From Nitrospira sp. (lineage in GTDB: Bacteria > Nitrospirota > Nitrospiria > Nitrospirales > Nitrospiraceae): 64,000 bases of DNA. The notes under the pieces were generated by a model. It searched no databases. It was not told the origin of the DNA and saw only the letters and a program-made list of their open reading frames with translations. The stretch spans positions 1,153,501 through 1,217,500 of the forward strand of contig CP060501.1 in NCBI GenBank assembly GCA_024760545.1, written 5' to 3'. How positions within the stretch are numbered: position 1 is the first letter of the stretch; each line of letters begins with the position of its first letter. Position numbers and translations under genes: made by a program. Positions 1 to 9,714 of this stretch are shown here, piece by piece.

Positions 1-1
1 C

Positions 2-961
2 ATACACACGATCTGGGGTCGGGTGCGCGAGACGTGGACGGCTTCGTTTGGATATTCATGTTATTACACGCTCTCCCTCCTCGCCCTAGTCAGTGGATCA
101 GCCTTTGGGGAAATCGCAGCATTTGGGCTCATGCCGGAATCTTACGGCTATGTGCGGCTCGCGCATATTCATCTTGTTGTGCTCGGTTTTGTAGTCTTGG
201 CCATTATCGGGATGACGCACCGCATCCTGTCGACGGTCTGGAATACTCCGCTCGTGAGACCCTGGCTTGCACAGGCAGTGATGGTCATGATGTCGATCGG
301 TGTGACTGTTTTGATCGGCGGATTTCTGAACTCGTCCGTCCTTGTTGAAATGGCCGCCGGCGCTATCCTCTTCATTGGGGGAACGCTTCTAATCGGCGAC
401 TTGTTCAGTGCATGGCGTTCCTCAACCCATGGCGGCAGCGCCGCCTCGGACCATCTCTTGATCAGTGGCTTCTTTCTCCTGTTCACCATCATTCTGGGTG
501 TGCTTGTCGGAGCCAATAACCTATCCAGTCCCCAAACGTTGCCTTATGGCAAACTGCACTTGATCGCCTATACACATGTGACATTCGTCGGCTTCGTCGT
601 GAACGCCGTCATGGGCGCCTTCTCACACCTCGTTCCCGTTACCTTGGCAGCCCGTCGCATCTCTAACAGCAAGAAACGCGGCCCATATCTTGAGCACCTC
701 ACCGCAATCATGAATCGATGGAGAACCGTCCAAATCGCCGCCCTTTGCCTAGGAACCATGGGACTCGGCATCCTGGCGGCGCTGGCCTGGAATGTGCCGC
801 TGAGCTCCATCTACATTCGAGTGACGATTTGGTCTTGTCTTGGCCTCATCTTGACCAGTTTCGTGATCTTCTCGGCCAAATTGACCGCGGTCGTGGCCAA
901 ACAACCAGAGGCTCTCGTCACCCCGCACGTTTCTCCCGAGGAGTTGAAGCTCACGGCCTAA
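2..961 (+). CDS. Haem-copper oxidase subunit I-like membrane protein, probably 5'-partial
   Basis: A very hydrophobic protein with about eight predicted membrane helices. Two related segments each carry His-rich helix starts: a HIHLVVLGFV stretch, and about 150 residues later a THVTFVGFVV stretch, both followed by a further His about ten residues on. This pattern recalls the haem-ligand helices of cbb3-type oxidase subunit I, NorB and NnrS proteins, but I cannot decide among them. The frame is open to the left edge (IHTIWGR precedes the GTG at 23), so the gene probably starts outside the window. The GTG at 23 is the first internal start candidate. A short soluble tail follows the last helix. 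Confidence 0.6.
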   Translation: MHTIWGRVRETWTASFGYSCYYTLSLLALVSGSAFGEIAAFGLMPESYGYVRLAHIHLVVLGFVVLAIIGMTHRILSTVWNTPLVRPWLAQAVMVMMSIGVTVLIGGFLNSSVLVEMAAGAILFIGGTLLIGDLFSAWRSSTHGGSAASDHLLISGFFLLFTIILGVLVGANNLSSPQTLPYGKLHLIAYTHVTFVGFVVNAVMGAFSHLVPVTLAARRISNSKKRGPYLEHLTAIMNRWRTVQIAALCLGTMGLGILAALAWNVPLSSIYIRVTIWSCLGLILTSFVIFSAKLTAVVAKQPEALVTPHVSPEELKLTA

Positions 962-1034
962 CCATTCAGATTCGCCGACCTTCACGCTGACCGCTCAAGC
1001 CGACTCTGATACAATCGCTCCCGTGGAAGAACGA

Positions 1035-1790
1035 ATGTCATTTCCCGGTCCTCACGGACATCGAATAGCGTCCATTTTGACCGAGCCGAGCGGCGGGACC
1101 GATAAAATCGCCATCCTGTGTCACGGATTTTTGTCATCGAAAACCAGCTCGACAAACAACGCACTGACACGACTGCTCATCGGCCACGGTATCGCCACCT
1201 TCCGTTTTGACTTTTTTGGACAAGCGGAAAGCGAGGGTTCATTCGATCAGATCACCGTTACCCTAGCGGTCGAACAAGCACACGCAGCCGTGGATCTCAT
1301 GAAACAGAGGGGATATCGCCGCATCGGCCTGATGGGATCCAGCTTCGGCGGTCTTGTCTCGATTCTGGCGGCTTCACAACGGACAGACCTGGCTTGCCTT
1401 GCCCTCAAATGTCCGGTCGTCGATTTTGCGGAAGAGCTACGGCTGGAGTTCGGAGAGGAAGGAATGGCGCAATGGAAGACGACCGACACCATCCCCAACA
1501 TCATGGGGGGGCCTGATGCGATTAAGCTTCGCTATGCCTTTTATGAAGACTGCCTCCGGCAGATTGCCTACGATCCCGCGCAATCCATTACCGCTCCGAC
1601 CGTCATCGTGCAAGGTGACCACGATGAACATGTCCCCCTGCACCAAAGCCGCCGACTCTATGAGGCGCTCCGGGTCAAGAAGCACCTTGAGATGCTGCAG
1701 GGAGCCGACCATCAGTTTACGAAGGGGGCGGACTTCATGCGGATGACGAATGTGATAGCTGACTGGTTGAACAGCTATCTCACCGGATAG
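1035..1790 (+). CDS. Alpha/beta hydrolase (serine aminopeptidase S33-like)
   Basis: A cytoplasmic hydrolase of about 250 residues. The nucleophile elbow reads GSSFGG, the catalytic Asp lies in GDHDEHVP and the His in GADHQF, giving a complete Ser-Asp-His triad. An oxyanion-loop-like CHGFLSSK follows strand 3. The fold resembles small esterases or acyl-aminopeptidase-like hydrolases; the substrate cannot be read from sequence. An in-frame GTG lies at 1023, but the ATG at 1035 is the more natural start. It follows the membrane gene by about 70 bases on the same strand and may be co-transcribed. Confidence 0.85.
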   Translation: MSFPGPHGHRIASILTEPSGGTDKIAILCHGFLSSKTSSTNNALTRLLIGHGIATFRFDFFGQAESEGSFDQITVTLAVEQAHAAVDLMKQRGYRRIGLMGSSFGGLVSILAASQRTDLACLALKCPVVDFAEELRLEFGEEGMAQWKTTDTIPNIMGGPDAIKLRYAFYEDCLRQIAYDPAQSITAPTVIVQGDHDEHVPLHQSRRLYEALRVKKHLEMLQGADHQFTKGADFMRMTNVIADWLNSYLTG

Positions 1791-1840
1791 GAGATCGGGA
1801 TGCTGAAGCTAGCCAACCAGAGTAAAAATCTTGCGTGAGA

Positions 1841-2629
1841 TTATACCGTGATGATCTGACCTTCCTCTAGAAACGCCACCCATTGGATACCCAGCCGGCT
1901 AATTTGCTCTTCAATCTGGTTACGAAATTCGGGCTTCATGTGATAGGCGTAGATGGGCAGTTCGGGACGCTCGAGTTTTTGAAACTCTTTGAGGAACAGC
2001 GAGGGGGTGAGGTGTTTGGATTTTTGTGCTAATTCCCCCAGTTCGTCAGGAAAGGATGATTCAAGGAAGGCGGCCTTGAGTTCGGGGATCATCCTGCCCA
2101 GGCTCCAAATCTCCTCCGTCTGATAGGTATCACCGCTATAGAGCAGGGCAGCTCCCCGGTCTTTCACGACATATCCCACGGTGGGGACTGTATGGTTGAC
2201 CGGAATGGGAATGACTTCGAGATGGCCCAGCATGACCGGTTTTCCGGGGTGGAGAACTTGGGCTTGCAAGACCGGATGTTCTCGATGTGGCAGCTTGAAA
2301 AAATTCGGATAGACCTGGTCGTTAAACACATGGTCGATCAACCCTTGAATCACCGGTTCAGTGGCCGCCACGATAACAGGAGCAAGGAACCCTTCGGCTA
2401 GATTATCGACCAGTAGCGGAAGGCCCTTGATATGATCAAAATGAAGGTGGCTGAGGAGCACGAACCGGATACGTCGCTGCTCCGCTAATGTGAGTCGCGT
2501 TCCGATCGTTCCAGCATCCAGTAGCACGGAATCATCGATGAGGAATCCACAACTCTCCTGACGGACTAGCCTACCCGCTGCCTCCGCGAGACAATCCGCC
2601 CCGTGGCAACCCAACACACGTATCTTCAT
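1841..2629 (-). CDS. Metallo-beta-lactamase-fold hydrolase, class-II cAMP phosphodiesterase-like
   Basis: A 262-residue MBL-fold protein. The metal-binding motif HLHFDH sits in the LSHLHFDHIKG context typical of class-II 3',5'-cyclic-nucleotide phosphodiesterases and related hydrolases. Later metal ligands are visible in PVNHTVPT, in YSGDTYQTEE and in a final AYHMKPE. There is no signal peptide, so it acts in the cytoplasm. The ATG has a GAGG-type ribosome site just upstream. Its closeness to a nucleotidyl cyclase (12.2 kb) and a cyclic-nucleotide-binding protein (15.5 kb) makes a role in cyclic-nucleotide breakdown attractive, but tRNase Z-like or other MBL activities are not excluded. Confidence 0.75.
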   Translation of the reverse strand: MKIRVLGCHGADCLAEAAGRLVRQESCGFLIDDSVLLDAGTIGTRLTLAEQRRIRFVLLSHLHFDHIKGLPLLVDNLAEGFLAPVIVAATEPVIQGLIDHVFNDQVYPNFFKLPHREHPVLQAQVLHPGKPVMLGHLEVIPIPVNHTVPTVGYVVKDRGAALLYSGDTYQTEEIWSLGRMIPELKAAFLESSFPDELGELAQKSKHLTPSLFLKEFQKLERPELPIYAYHMKPEFRNQIEEQISRLGIQWVAFLEEGQIITV

Positions 2630-2956
2630 GTAATACCTCGATTATTTGAGGAGATGTGCTCCGCCCTAAAACCGCACCATACCACGGTGAGCTTCTCTCC
2701 GTCAGTTATCAGTCGATTCTCCTGAAAAAATCCGGCGAGTCCCACATACCAGCTTTGGTATCTCAATGTTAGTGGTTGCAAATGCATTTAAATGGGGCTA
2801 ATGTCCGCCACTCTAGGTCCATAATTCTCAGGCCGTTCGGCCTACCTTGCAGTATTTTTCTAGCGCTGATTGACTACATGATTGGTGGAGTTGTTCTTCA
2901 GATGGGCCAGGCAGTGCGATCACCCCGAAACGAGTTGTCTAAGGTGGGAGGTCTCT
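2630..2956. other. Intergenic region without a supported gene
   Basis: Lies between the divergent phosphodiesterase-like gene and the secreted lectin-like gene and presumably holds both promoters. The open frame beginning at 2776 has no ribosome site and runs out of frame into the next gene, so I do not call it. The strong GGAGG site at the right end serves the start at 2957. I see no convincing terminator or repeat. Confidence 0.5.
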
Positions 2957-4723
2957 ATGAAGTATCTCCGGTGGGTTGGGTTGATGCCGAATCTGCTGCT
3001 CGTCGGAGCCATTGGAGAACTGATGGCGCCCCTGCCTTCGGAAGCACTGACCGTGACGATCGATGGGACGACTGTTCAAATTACTACAACATCAGCGGCT
3101 TGTACCTCGGGCTATAACCTCTGTTCGTTTATTCCTCCCGGTCGATACGGTAACTGGACCGTGGGGGACGTCTCTTCGACGAACAAGGCCAGAATAATGA
3201 TTGGCGACAACAGCGCCGCGAACAGTCTCGACCTGCTGAAGTTGACCGGAATCACCTTCACGCCGGTGGTGACGGCAGGCACGAAGACAACCACGGTCGT
3301 CGTCACGCATACGTACAATGCCGGCGGCGGGAATCCCGCGGGCGACTATTCGTGGGGCTATGGGATGGCCGGGTACTTCGATCCCCCTGGTCCCTCCCCT
3401 ACCGAGAACATCGTGGGGAATAGGCTTCGACAAATCGGCAGTGGAAACTTCGCCGGCGCAATTGTCCAACTGGGGTCGGGGATTGATACCGGTGTGTTGG
3501 CAACCCCCACAACCAACAATCTTAATGGGAGCGTCACGAAGACTAGTCCGGCAACCGTGGTCCGGCAGAATTGCAATACGGGCAGCGGCAGGTGCGCTCC
3601 GACGATCACGCAGACGTTCACCATCACCGTGGCTGGCGCCGACAAGTTGGTGCTGTCCGACAGCGTGATAGCCGCCGGAGGCACCTGTCATCCCCTCACG
3701 CAGGTGATCCCGATTCCGCCGGGCCTGTATGCGCAGATGCGTGCGCTGGACCCCACGGCGAAGAACGATGTCAACAAACTCAACGAGTGGTTGGCCACGA
3801 AGGGCCCGCTTCTCAAGATCCAGCAAGGGCTGAGGGCTCAGCTCCATCGGTTGCTAAAGGCGGCTGGTCGAGGGACCTGTCCTGAGATTCAGGAGGAGAT
3901 TGACGAGGTCGTCGAAGACGACGTGCAGGCGGAATTGGTGGCTGCTGCAGCGGCGGGCGCCGTGCCCGCCGAGCCTGGCGGCACGATCACGATCATCAAG
4001 AATACGGGCCAAGTGACGAGCGATACCTTTACCTTCCATATCAGCGGCGGACCTTCTGCGTCGACCGAGACGATCTCAATGGGCGGTCAAAATTCGCAGT
4101 CAATCGTCGTTACGGTGGAGCCAGGGACCTACAATATCACCGAAAATCCGCTGTCCGGGTGGTCTTTGACCACTTCTTCGTGCGGCGAGGGGGGACCCAC
4201 AACGGGTGTTGTGGTCGAGGTGAGTGGCAATGTAGATTGCACATTCAATAACACTGGTGGGGCGATATATAACGGTCATGAGTATCGTGTGATCAACCTA
4301 CCTGGCGTGACGTGGAATGCCGCACGAGCGCAAGCCCAAGGTCTGGGTCCGGGGTGGGACTTGACCACAATCACTTCGCAAGGAGAACAGGAATTCATCC
4401 AGGGCCTCTTACCACCTAATCCTAGAGAACTTTCTGGCACTCATGATTACTGGATCGCAGGGGAACAACCAAGCGGATCGCAGGAGCCCGGCGGTACTTG
4501 GCGGTGGGCTACTGACGGCTTCGTCTTTTACAACAACGGCGTATCCGCGGGGTATGCGATCTGGGGAACTACCTCCACGGGTCCGGACAATGAGCCGAAC
4601 AATCTCGGTAACGAGAACCATGTGACCTTGGATAATCGCTATGGGTGGGGCTGGAATGACCTCAACGGAAACGTAGGAACTCAAGGTTTTGTTGCCAAAA
4701 GAGTTCACATGGTGATTCCATAG
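2957..4723 (+). CDS. Secreted multidomain protein with SpaA/prealbumin-like and C-type-lectin-like domains
   Basis: A 588-residue exported protein. The start at 2957 is preferred over the upstream ATG because GTGGGAGG lies just before it and the resulting N-terminus is a signal peptide (basic MKYLR, then a hydrophobic stretch ending near PSEALT). The first 330 residues have no recognisable fold. Residues of about 341-430 look like a prealbumin/SpaA-type beta domain (GTITIIKNTG...TYNITE). Residues of about 433-588 have a C-type-lectin layout with WIAGEQ, an EPNN calcium/sugar-type motif, ENHV and WNDLNG. It probably acts outside the cell or at its surface. It precedes the TpsA gene by about 110 bases on the same strand, so it may be part of the same secretion unit. 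Its ligand is unknown. Confidence 0.75.
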   Translation: MKYLRWVGLMPNLLLVGAIGELMAPLPSEALTVTIDGTTVQITTTSAACTSGYNLCSFIPPGRYGNWTVGDVSSTNKARIMIGDNSAANSLDLLKLTGITFTPVVTAGTKTTTVVVTHTYNAGGGNPAGDYSWGYGMAGYFDPPGPSPTENIVGNRLRQIGSGNFAGAIVQLGSGIDTGVLATPTTNNLNGSVTKTSPATVVRQNCNTGSGRCAPTITQTFTITVAGADKLVLSDSVIAAGGTCHPLTQVIPIPPGLYAQMRALDPTAKNDVNKLNEWLATKGPLLKIQQGLRAQLHRLLKAAGRGTCPEIQEEIDEVVEDDVQAELVAAAAAGAVPAEPGGTITIIKNTGQVTSDTFTFHISGGPSASTETISMGGQNSQSIVVTVEPGTYNITENPLSGWSLTTSSCGEGGPTTGVVVEVSGNVDCTFNNTGGAIYNGHEYRVINLPGVTWNAARAQAQGLGPGWDLTTITSQGEQEFIQGLLPPNPRELSGTHDYWIAGEQPSGSQEPGGTWRWATDGFVFYNNGVSAGYAIWGTTSTGPDNEPNNLGNENHVTLDNRYGWGWNDLNGNVGTQGFVAKRVHMVIP

Positions 4724-4836
4724 GTGGATCTACTGTTCTGTCGGACTGACGGGTGAGATTTCCGCGAGACAGACGGTTATTCTGAGCGATGTGGGCAGCA
4801 CGGGTGCTCCCCACATCGCATGAACGAGAGGGGAAT

Positions 4837-7800
4837 ATGGATGCACGCAAGCCGCCCTCGCGCCATCCATCATCCAGAAGACATCCCGCTCAGTGGGCGT
4901 TCCTCCTCATGCTTGCCGTGATTCCGATGTCACCGTCAGTTGGTGACACGCAGATCACTACGGACATTACCTCCTCCGGCCTAAACACACAGGTCAATCA
5001 GGTCAGCAATTCGTATAACATCACTGGAGGCACCAGGCCAGGCAATGGTCCCAATCTCCTTCACAGCTTTGGAAACTTCAGTGTGGGAGGCGGTGATCTC
5101 GCCAACTTTCTCAACAATACGGGGCTCCCGACCTCGAACATCCTGGGCCGTGTGACAGGCGGCAACATCTCGAACATCGATGGCACGATTCAAACCACCG
5201 GTTTTGGCAGCGCGAATCTGTTCTTGATGAATCCATCCGGCATCATCTTGGGACCAGGGGCTTCGCTCAACGTCGGCGGATCGGTCAGTTTCTCGACCGC
5301 ACAGTACATCCGGCTATTCGACGGGGTCAGCAGTGCAAATTTTTATGCCAACCCCGCCAACGATGGGTTGGCCAACAGTCTTCTCACGATCGACGCGTCC
5401 GCCTTTGAATTTCTCTCGGCCTCCCCTGCTGGATACGGTTTTCTTACAGCGCCCGACCCGAATGCCACAATCACAATCCAGGGCAGTGCCCTTTCCGTGC
5501 CATCAGGGCAAGCGATCTCGCTGGTCGGCGGAAAAGTCGTGATCGAAGGGGGAGCGCAACTCTCTGCGCCGAACGGCACCATCAATCTTGCCAGCGCTGT
5601 TTCTCCAGGGGAATTCGACGTCACGGCGCTCGGTTCACTTCCCAATGTGGACGGGACCTCGTTTACCTCGAGTGGGTCGGTTTCCCTTGCTTCGGGTACG
5701 AGCATCGATGTCCATGGTACCGGCACAGTTTTCATCAAAGGCGGACAGCTTGTCCTCTCCGTGAATGAGGCCACCCTCTCCACATCTGAGGCCCCCGCCC
5801 CGCCGGATACGATAGTGCTCAGTCCCGGTAGTTCCATCGCAACGGCAAATTCTGGAACAGAGCCAGGTGCCGATGTGCAAATGACTGTTGGGAACTTCAG
5901 GATGGATGGGTCCAACATCACAACGATCACGTCGGGACTAGGGAATGGGGGAGCTGTGCATCTTCAGGCCAACAGTCTCACGATGGAGAATGGCGCATCG
6001 ATCGTGACGGCAACGGTTGACGGGGGTGGCATTGGAGGGGACGTGGTCCTGAATGTGAGGGCAGTTGACCTCATGGGTGGGTCCTTAATCCAAAGCCAAA
6101 GTCAGAACTTCACCCCTGGGTTAGGCCAGGGTGGCAATGTGACGATCCAAGGGCTGTCGGGCGCGGAATTCGGCGCGGCGGAGTCGGTTTCCCTCTCCGG
6201 TGACAGCAGCCTATCGACTCAGACGTTTGGAAGCGGTGCGGGAGGACGAGTGACCATCCTGTCCAAAGCTTTGACGATGGATGGAGCAGCCACCACCGTC
6301 AACGCGCAAGCGACGGACGTGGGTCGCGGAGGAGATATCGTCGTAAGCGTCCAGCATGCCACACTTTCCAGTGGGGCGACCATTTTGACTTCCACCGGCA
6401 GCGCGGATCCTAATGCTCCAGCGGCTGCCACAGTCAAGGTGCAAGGGCTGTCGGGAGCGGGGAGCATGGCGGATTCTGTCGACCTTTCAGGATCAAATTC
6501 CGGCATCGTCTCCGATACAATTGGTACGGCTCGTTCCGGTGACGTGGCGGTGCATGCTAAGACGGTCATCCTGAGGGAGGGTGCCGTGATCCAAACCGGC
6601 ACTTCGATCAACACAGGTGCGGGAGGAAATGTGACCATCGATGCGGACACGCTTGCTATTTCCAGCGAGGCTCGCATCACGAGTTTGTCCGCCGCTGGGA
6701 ACGCGGGGCAGGTGGCGATCACGGCAAATCAGTTAACCATGAATAATGTTTCTATCGCGAGCAGTACCAGCAGTAGCGGCAGAGGCGGAGACGTGGTGCT
6801 GAACGTGGGAATTGTACGCCTTTTGAACGATGCCAAGATCAATAGCAGCACGTCTGAGTCTGGCCGGGCCGGCGACATTACGATGAACGTCGGCACACTA
6901 AGCCTTGCCAATGGCAGCAGCATCAGCAGTGCCAGCACCGGGACGGAGGTCATCACCCACCCAGACGGAACGACGCAGGCGTCGGGCACGGCAGGAAATG
7001 TTGTCATCACGGCTGCGGGCCGCTTCACAAGTGACGCGAGCACTATCGCCACATCGGCGGAGGCAAACCATGGTGGAGACGTCTCCATTACCGCTCACAG
7101 CGTGCAACTTTCCAACGGCAGCTTAATTACGGCGAACAGCAATGCGCCGCTTACAGTAACCAACCTTGTGTTGGACGCGAACGGCCAGCTGGTCGAACAG
7201 GTGGTTGGCCACGGCAACGCAGGCAATATCGTGATTAACAGCGGCTCGACATTTCTCATGGAGCACAGCTCTGTAACGACGGAAGCCAGCCATGCCAGCG
7301 GCGGACAGATTACCATCAACGCGCCGGATATGATCCGGTTGATCGAGAGCCCGATTAGTACCTCCGTCGCCGGCGCTGCTGGAGACAGTAATGGGGGCAA
7401 TATTCGGATCGATCCGCAGTTCGTGATTCTCCAGAATAGCGAGATTCTGGCCCAGGCGTTTGCCGGATCCGGAGGAGCCATCGACGTGACCGCCGGTCTC
7501 TTTCTTGCCGATCCTTCCAGCATCGTGGACGCGACTTCCACACTCGGGGTCAGCGGCACGGTGCAAATCAACGCCGCGATCAACAACCTATCCAGCGTGG
7601 TCGCGCAACTGCCGGAGTCCTTGTTGGCGGTTCAGACGCTGCTACGGGCCGCCTGCGCGGCGAAGCTGGCGCAGGGAGCAACCAGCAGCTTCGTCGAACG
7701 CGGACGTGACGGCATCCCTGCCGGACCCGATGGATTACTCGCGAGTCCCTACCTGCCCATGACATCCGAACATTCCGAGCTGCGACATGGCAAGCCGTCG

Positions 7801-7896
7801 ACCGGAATATCAGGGATCCGATTGCGTCGACTGTTTGAGAAGGAGATGCCTTCGTCAGTCACGCTCTTCTCAGATAACGCCGCCTGTTCGTCATGA
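4837..7896 (+). CDS. TpsA exoprotein, filamentous haemagglutinin N-terminal domain
   Basis: A 1019-residue exoprotein of two-partner secretion. After a signal sequence (basic N-terminus, hydrophobic core, processing near SVGDTQI) comes a TPS domain with the family hallmarks: NSYNITGGTRPGNGPNLLHSFGNF, split here only by reading, and FLMNPSGIILG. The rest is a long array of Gly/Ser/Thr/Asn-rich strands expected to form a right-handed beta-helix, with repeats of the GGDVVLNV type. The C-terminus holds two Cys residues and an SSFVERGRDGIP motif. From memory this resembles tails of cyanobacterial haemagglutinin-type exoproteins. The GAGAGGGG site before 4837 favours this start over the ATG at 4789. 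The stop overlaps the TpsB start by four bases (ATGA), implying translational coupling. Confidence 0.9.
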   Translation: MDARKPPSRHPSSRRHPAQWAFLLMLAVIPMSPSVGDTQITTDITSSGLNTQVNQVSNSYNITGGTRPGNGPNLLHSFGNFSVGGGDLANFLNNTGLPTSNILGRVTGGNISNIDGTIQTTGFGSANLFLMNPSGIILGPGASLNVGGSVSFSTAQYIRLFDGVSSANFYANPANDGLANSLLTIDASAFEFLSASPAGYGFLTAPDPNATITIQGSALSVPSGQAISLVGGKVVIEGGAQLSAPNGTINLASAVSPGEFDVTALGSLPNVDGTSFTSSGSVSLASGTSIDVHGTGTVFIKGGQLVLSVNEATLSTSEAPAPPDTIVLSPGSSIATANSGTEPGADVQMTVGNFRMDGSNITTITSGLGNGGAVHLQANSLTMENGASIVTATVDGGGIGGDVVLNVRAVDLMGGSLIQSQSQNFTPGLGQGGNVTIQGLSGAEFGAAESVSLSGDSSLSTQTFGSGAGGRVTILSKALTMDGAATTVNAQATDVGRGGDIVVSVQHATLSSGATILTSTGSADPNAPAAATVKVQGLSGAGSMADSVDLSGSNSGIVSDTIGTARSGDVAVHAKTVILREGAVIQTGTSINTGAGGNVTIDADTLAISSEARITSLSAAGNAGQVAITANQLTMNNVSIASSTSSSGRGGDVVLNVGIVRLLNDAKINSSTSESGRAGDITMNVGTLSLANGSSISSASTGTEVITHPDGTTQASGTAGNVVITAAGRFTSDASTIATSAEANHGGDVSITAHSVQLSNGSLITANSNAPLTVTNLVLDANGQLVEQVVGHGNAGNIVINSGSTFLMEHSSVTTEASHASGGQITINAPDMIRLIESPISTSVAGAAGDSNGGNIRIDPQFVILQNSEILAQAFAGSGGAIDVTAGLFLADPSSIVDATSTLGVSGTVQINAAINNLSSVVAQLPESLLAVQTLLRAACAAKLAQGATSSFVERGRDGIPAGPDGLLASPYLPMTSEHSELRHGKPSTGISGIRLRRLFEKEMPSSVTLFSDNAACSS

Positions 7897-9695
7897 GCAG
7901 GAAACTCCACCACGCAATGGAGCGAGGCTCCGTGCGTGTGGGTCGACGGCGGTTGCCGTGGGTTGTGGTGATCGTCATGATCGTCTGCCTTGTGGCACAA
8001 TCCGCGTCGGCACAAGTGTTTCTCCCTCCAATCGTCGATCCAGGCGGGCGATCACGCGAAATTCCATCGCTTAAAGACGAGCCGCCCTCCCCGAAGCTCG
8101 CGCCGATGGAACCGGCCGCTCCAATGCCTCCCACCGAGACGCAAGAACGCCTCCCACCTGTTAGAGTCTTCGCGCGGGAATTCCAATTCGAAGGTCATAC
8201 GGTCTTAACCGTGCAAGAACTGCAGGTTGTGGCGGCACCATATACGAAGCGCGAGGTCACGACCGAGGACCTGGAAAGCTTGCGGTCCGCAGTGACGCTG
8301 CTCTACGTTCAACGGGGTTACGTCACGTCCGGAGCGGTGATTCCCGACCAGGCCGTGACCGATGGTCTTATCAAAATTCAAATCATCGAAGGCACGCTGG
8401 CGGAGATCCACGTCGAAGGCGCACGGTGGTTGTGGCCTGGCTATTATCGTCGCCGCATTGCACTCGGTGCCGGGCCGCCGGTCAATATCTACACGCTGCA
8501 AGAGCGATTGCAGCTTCTCCAACAAGATCCACGTATACAACGCATCAATTCCGAGCTCCGTCGAGGCGTCGCGCGAGGTCAAAGTGAACTGAATGTGCGG
8601 GTATCGGAGTCTCGGCCGTTCAAAGCCTGGCTGGAGTTCAACAATTTTCAATCGCCGGCGGTCAGGGCGGAACGCTTGCTTGCGACTCTCGCCCACGAGA
8701 GTTTGACCGGGAACGGAGACCGGCTGCAGTTTACCTACGGGCAATCGATTCCCATAAACAACACGACCGGTGTGTTGCCGTTGATCAACGTTTCGTATGT
8801 TCTCCCGATCACTGCCTACGATACCAGCCTGGCTATCGCCTACCGTCGCTCCGATTTCAAAGTGGTCACCGAGCCCTTTAAGGCGCTGGACATCGAAGGC
8901 CATACCGAGATCTTCAGTGTCGCGCTGCAACAACCGGTGTATCGCACGCTCAATCATCAGGTGAATCTCGGCGTGCAGGGCGACTATCTGTACAATAAGA
9001 ATCTGCTGCTGGGCCAGCCGTTCGACTTCTTCGCCGGTTATCAAAACGGCGTCGCGAACGTAGCCGCGTTGCGGTTTCTCCAAGATTGGACCTATCGGAC
9101 GCAGGACTCCATCGTCGGGGTGCGCTCGCGTTTCTCCGTGGGATTGGACGTGCTGGATGCGACAATCAATTCTGGCCCGGTTGCCGATGGCCGCTACTTT
9201 TCCTGGGTTGGGCAACTTCAAGGATTGCACCGATTTGACCAGTATGCGGGCACGCAGCTGCTGGGCCGCATGGACTTACAGTTGACCAACGATCGATTGT
9301 TCCCTCTCGAACAGATGCCGATCGGCGGGCGCTACAGTGTGCGAGGCTATCGCGAGATCAGCCTGCTGCGGGATAATGCGTTTCTCTTCTCGATCGAGCC
9401 TCGTTTTCCCATAGCCCGATGGGTATTCGGAGCCAGGGAGGATTTGATACAAGTCGCCCCGTTCTTCGATTATGCAAGGGCCTGGGCCGCCAAGGGCTCA
9501 AACGAAGACCCCAGGAGTCTGATGAGCGTGGGTGTGGGGCTGCGGACCGCCTTCCTCCCCAAAAATCAAGGCTACTTTGAAATCTATTGGGGATATCGGT
9601 TGAGAGGTTCGGGAGCCAATGATCCTCCGTATATCACGACAGGCAACTTGCAGGATCATGGCATACATCTGCAGCTGGTCCTGCAGCCCTTCTAA
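7893..9695 (+). CDS. TpsB outer-membrane transporter (ShlB/FhaC/HecB family)
   Basis: A 600-residue porter that should secrete the TpsA encoded immediately upstream. A signal peptide ends near SASAQVF and is followed by a Pro-rich linker (residues about 45-95). Two POTRA-type domains come next, in the region starting VRVFAREFQFEGHTVL. The C-terminal half is a 16-strand-type beta-barrel ending in an aromatic residue (LVLQPF). The conserved VRGY motif of the substrate-locking loop is present in GGRYSVRGYREISLL. Length and domain order are normal for the family. It is coupled to tpsA by a four-base overlap and followed after 19 bases by the CHAT protein gene. Confidence 0.93.
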   Translation: MSRKLHHAMERGSVRVGRRRLPWVVVIVMIVCLVAQSASAQVFLPPIVDPGGRSREIPSLKDEPPSPKLAPMEPAAPMPPTETQERLPPVRVFAREFQFEGHTVLTVQELQVVAAPYTKREVTTEDLESLRSAVTLLYVQRGYVTSGAVIPDQAVTDGLIKIQIIEGTLAEIHVEGARWLWPGYYRRRIALGAGPPVNIYTLQERLQLLQQDPRIQRINSELRRGVARGQSELNVRVSESRPFKAWLEFNNFQSPAVRAERLLATLAHESLTGNGDRLQFTYGQSIPINNTTGVLPLINVSYVLPITAYDTSLAIAYRRSDFKVVTEPFKALDIEGHTEIFSVALQQPVYRTLNHQVNLGVQGDYLYNKNLLLGQPFDFFAGYQNGVANVAALRFLQDWTYRTQDSIVGVRSRFSVGLDVLDATINSGPVADGRYFSWVGQLQGLHRFDQYAGTQLLGRMDLQLTNDRLFPLEQMPIGGRYSVRGYREISLLRDNAFLFSIEPRFPIARWVFGAREDLIQVAPFFDYARAWAAKGSNEDPRSLMSVGVGLRTAFLPKNQGYFEIYWGYRLRGSGANDPPYITTGNLQDHGIHLQLVLQPF

Positions 9696-9714
9696 CGGGA
9701 TGGAGGAGATGACC

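Noticed and set aside
2776-3117. 113-codon frame before the lectin-like gene
   Set aside because: No ribosome site and it overlaps the supported gene in another frame.
8205-9230. 341-codon minus-strand frame inside tpsB
   Set aside because: Lies wholly antisense to a well-supported gene, with composition typical of a reverse-strand shadow in GC-rich DNA.
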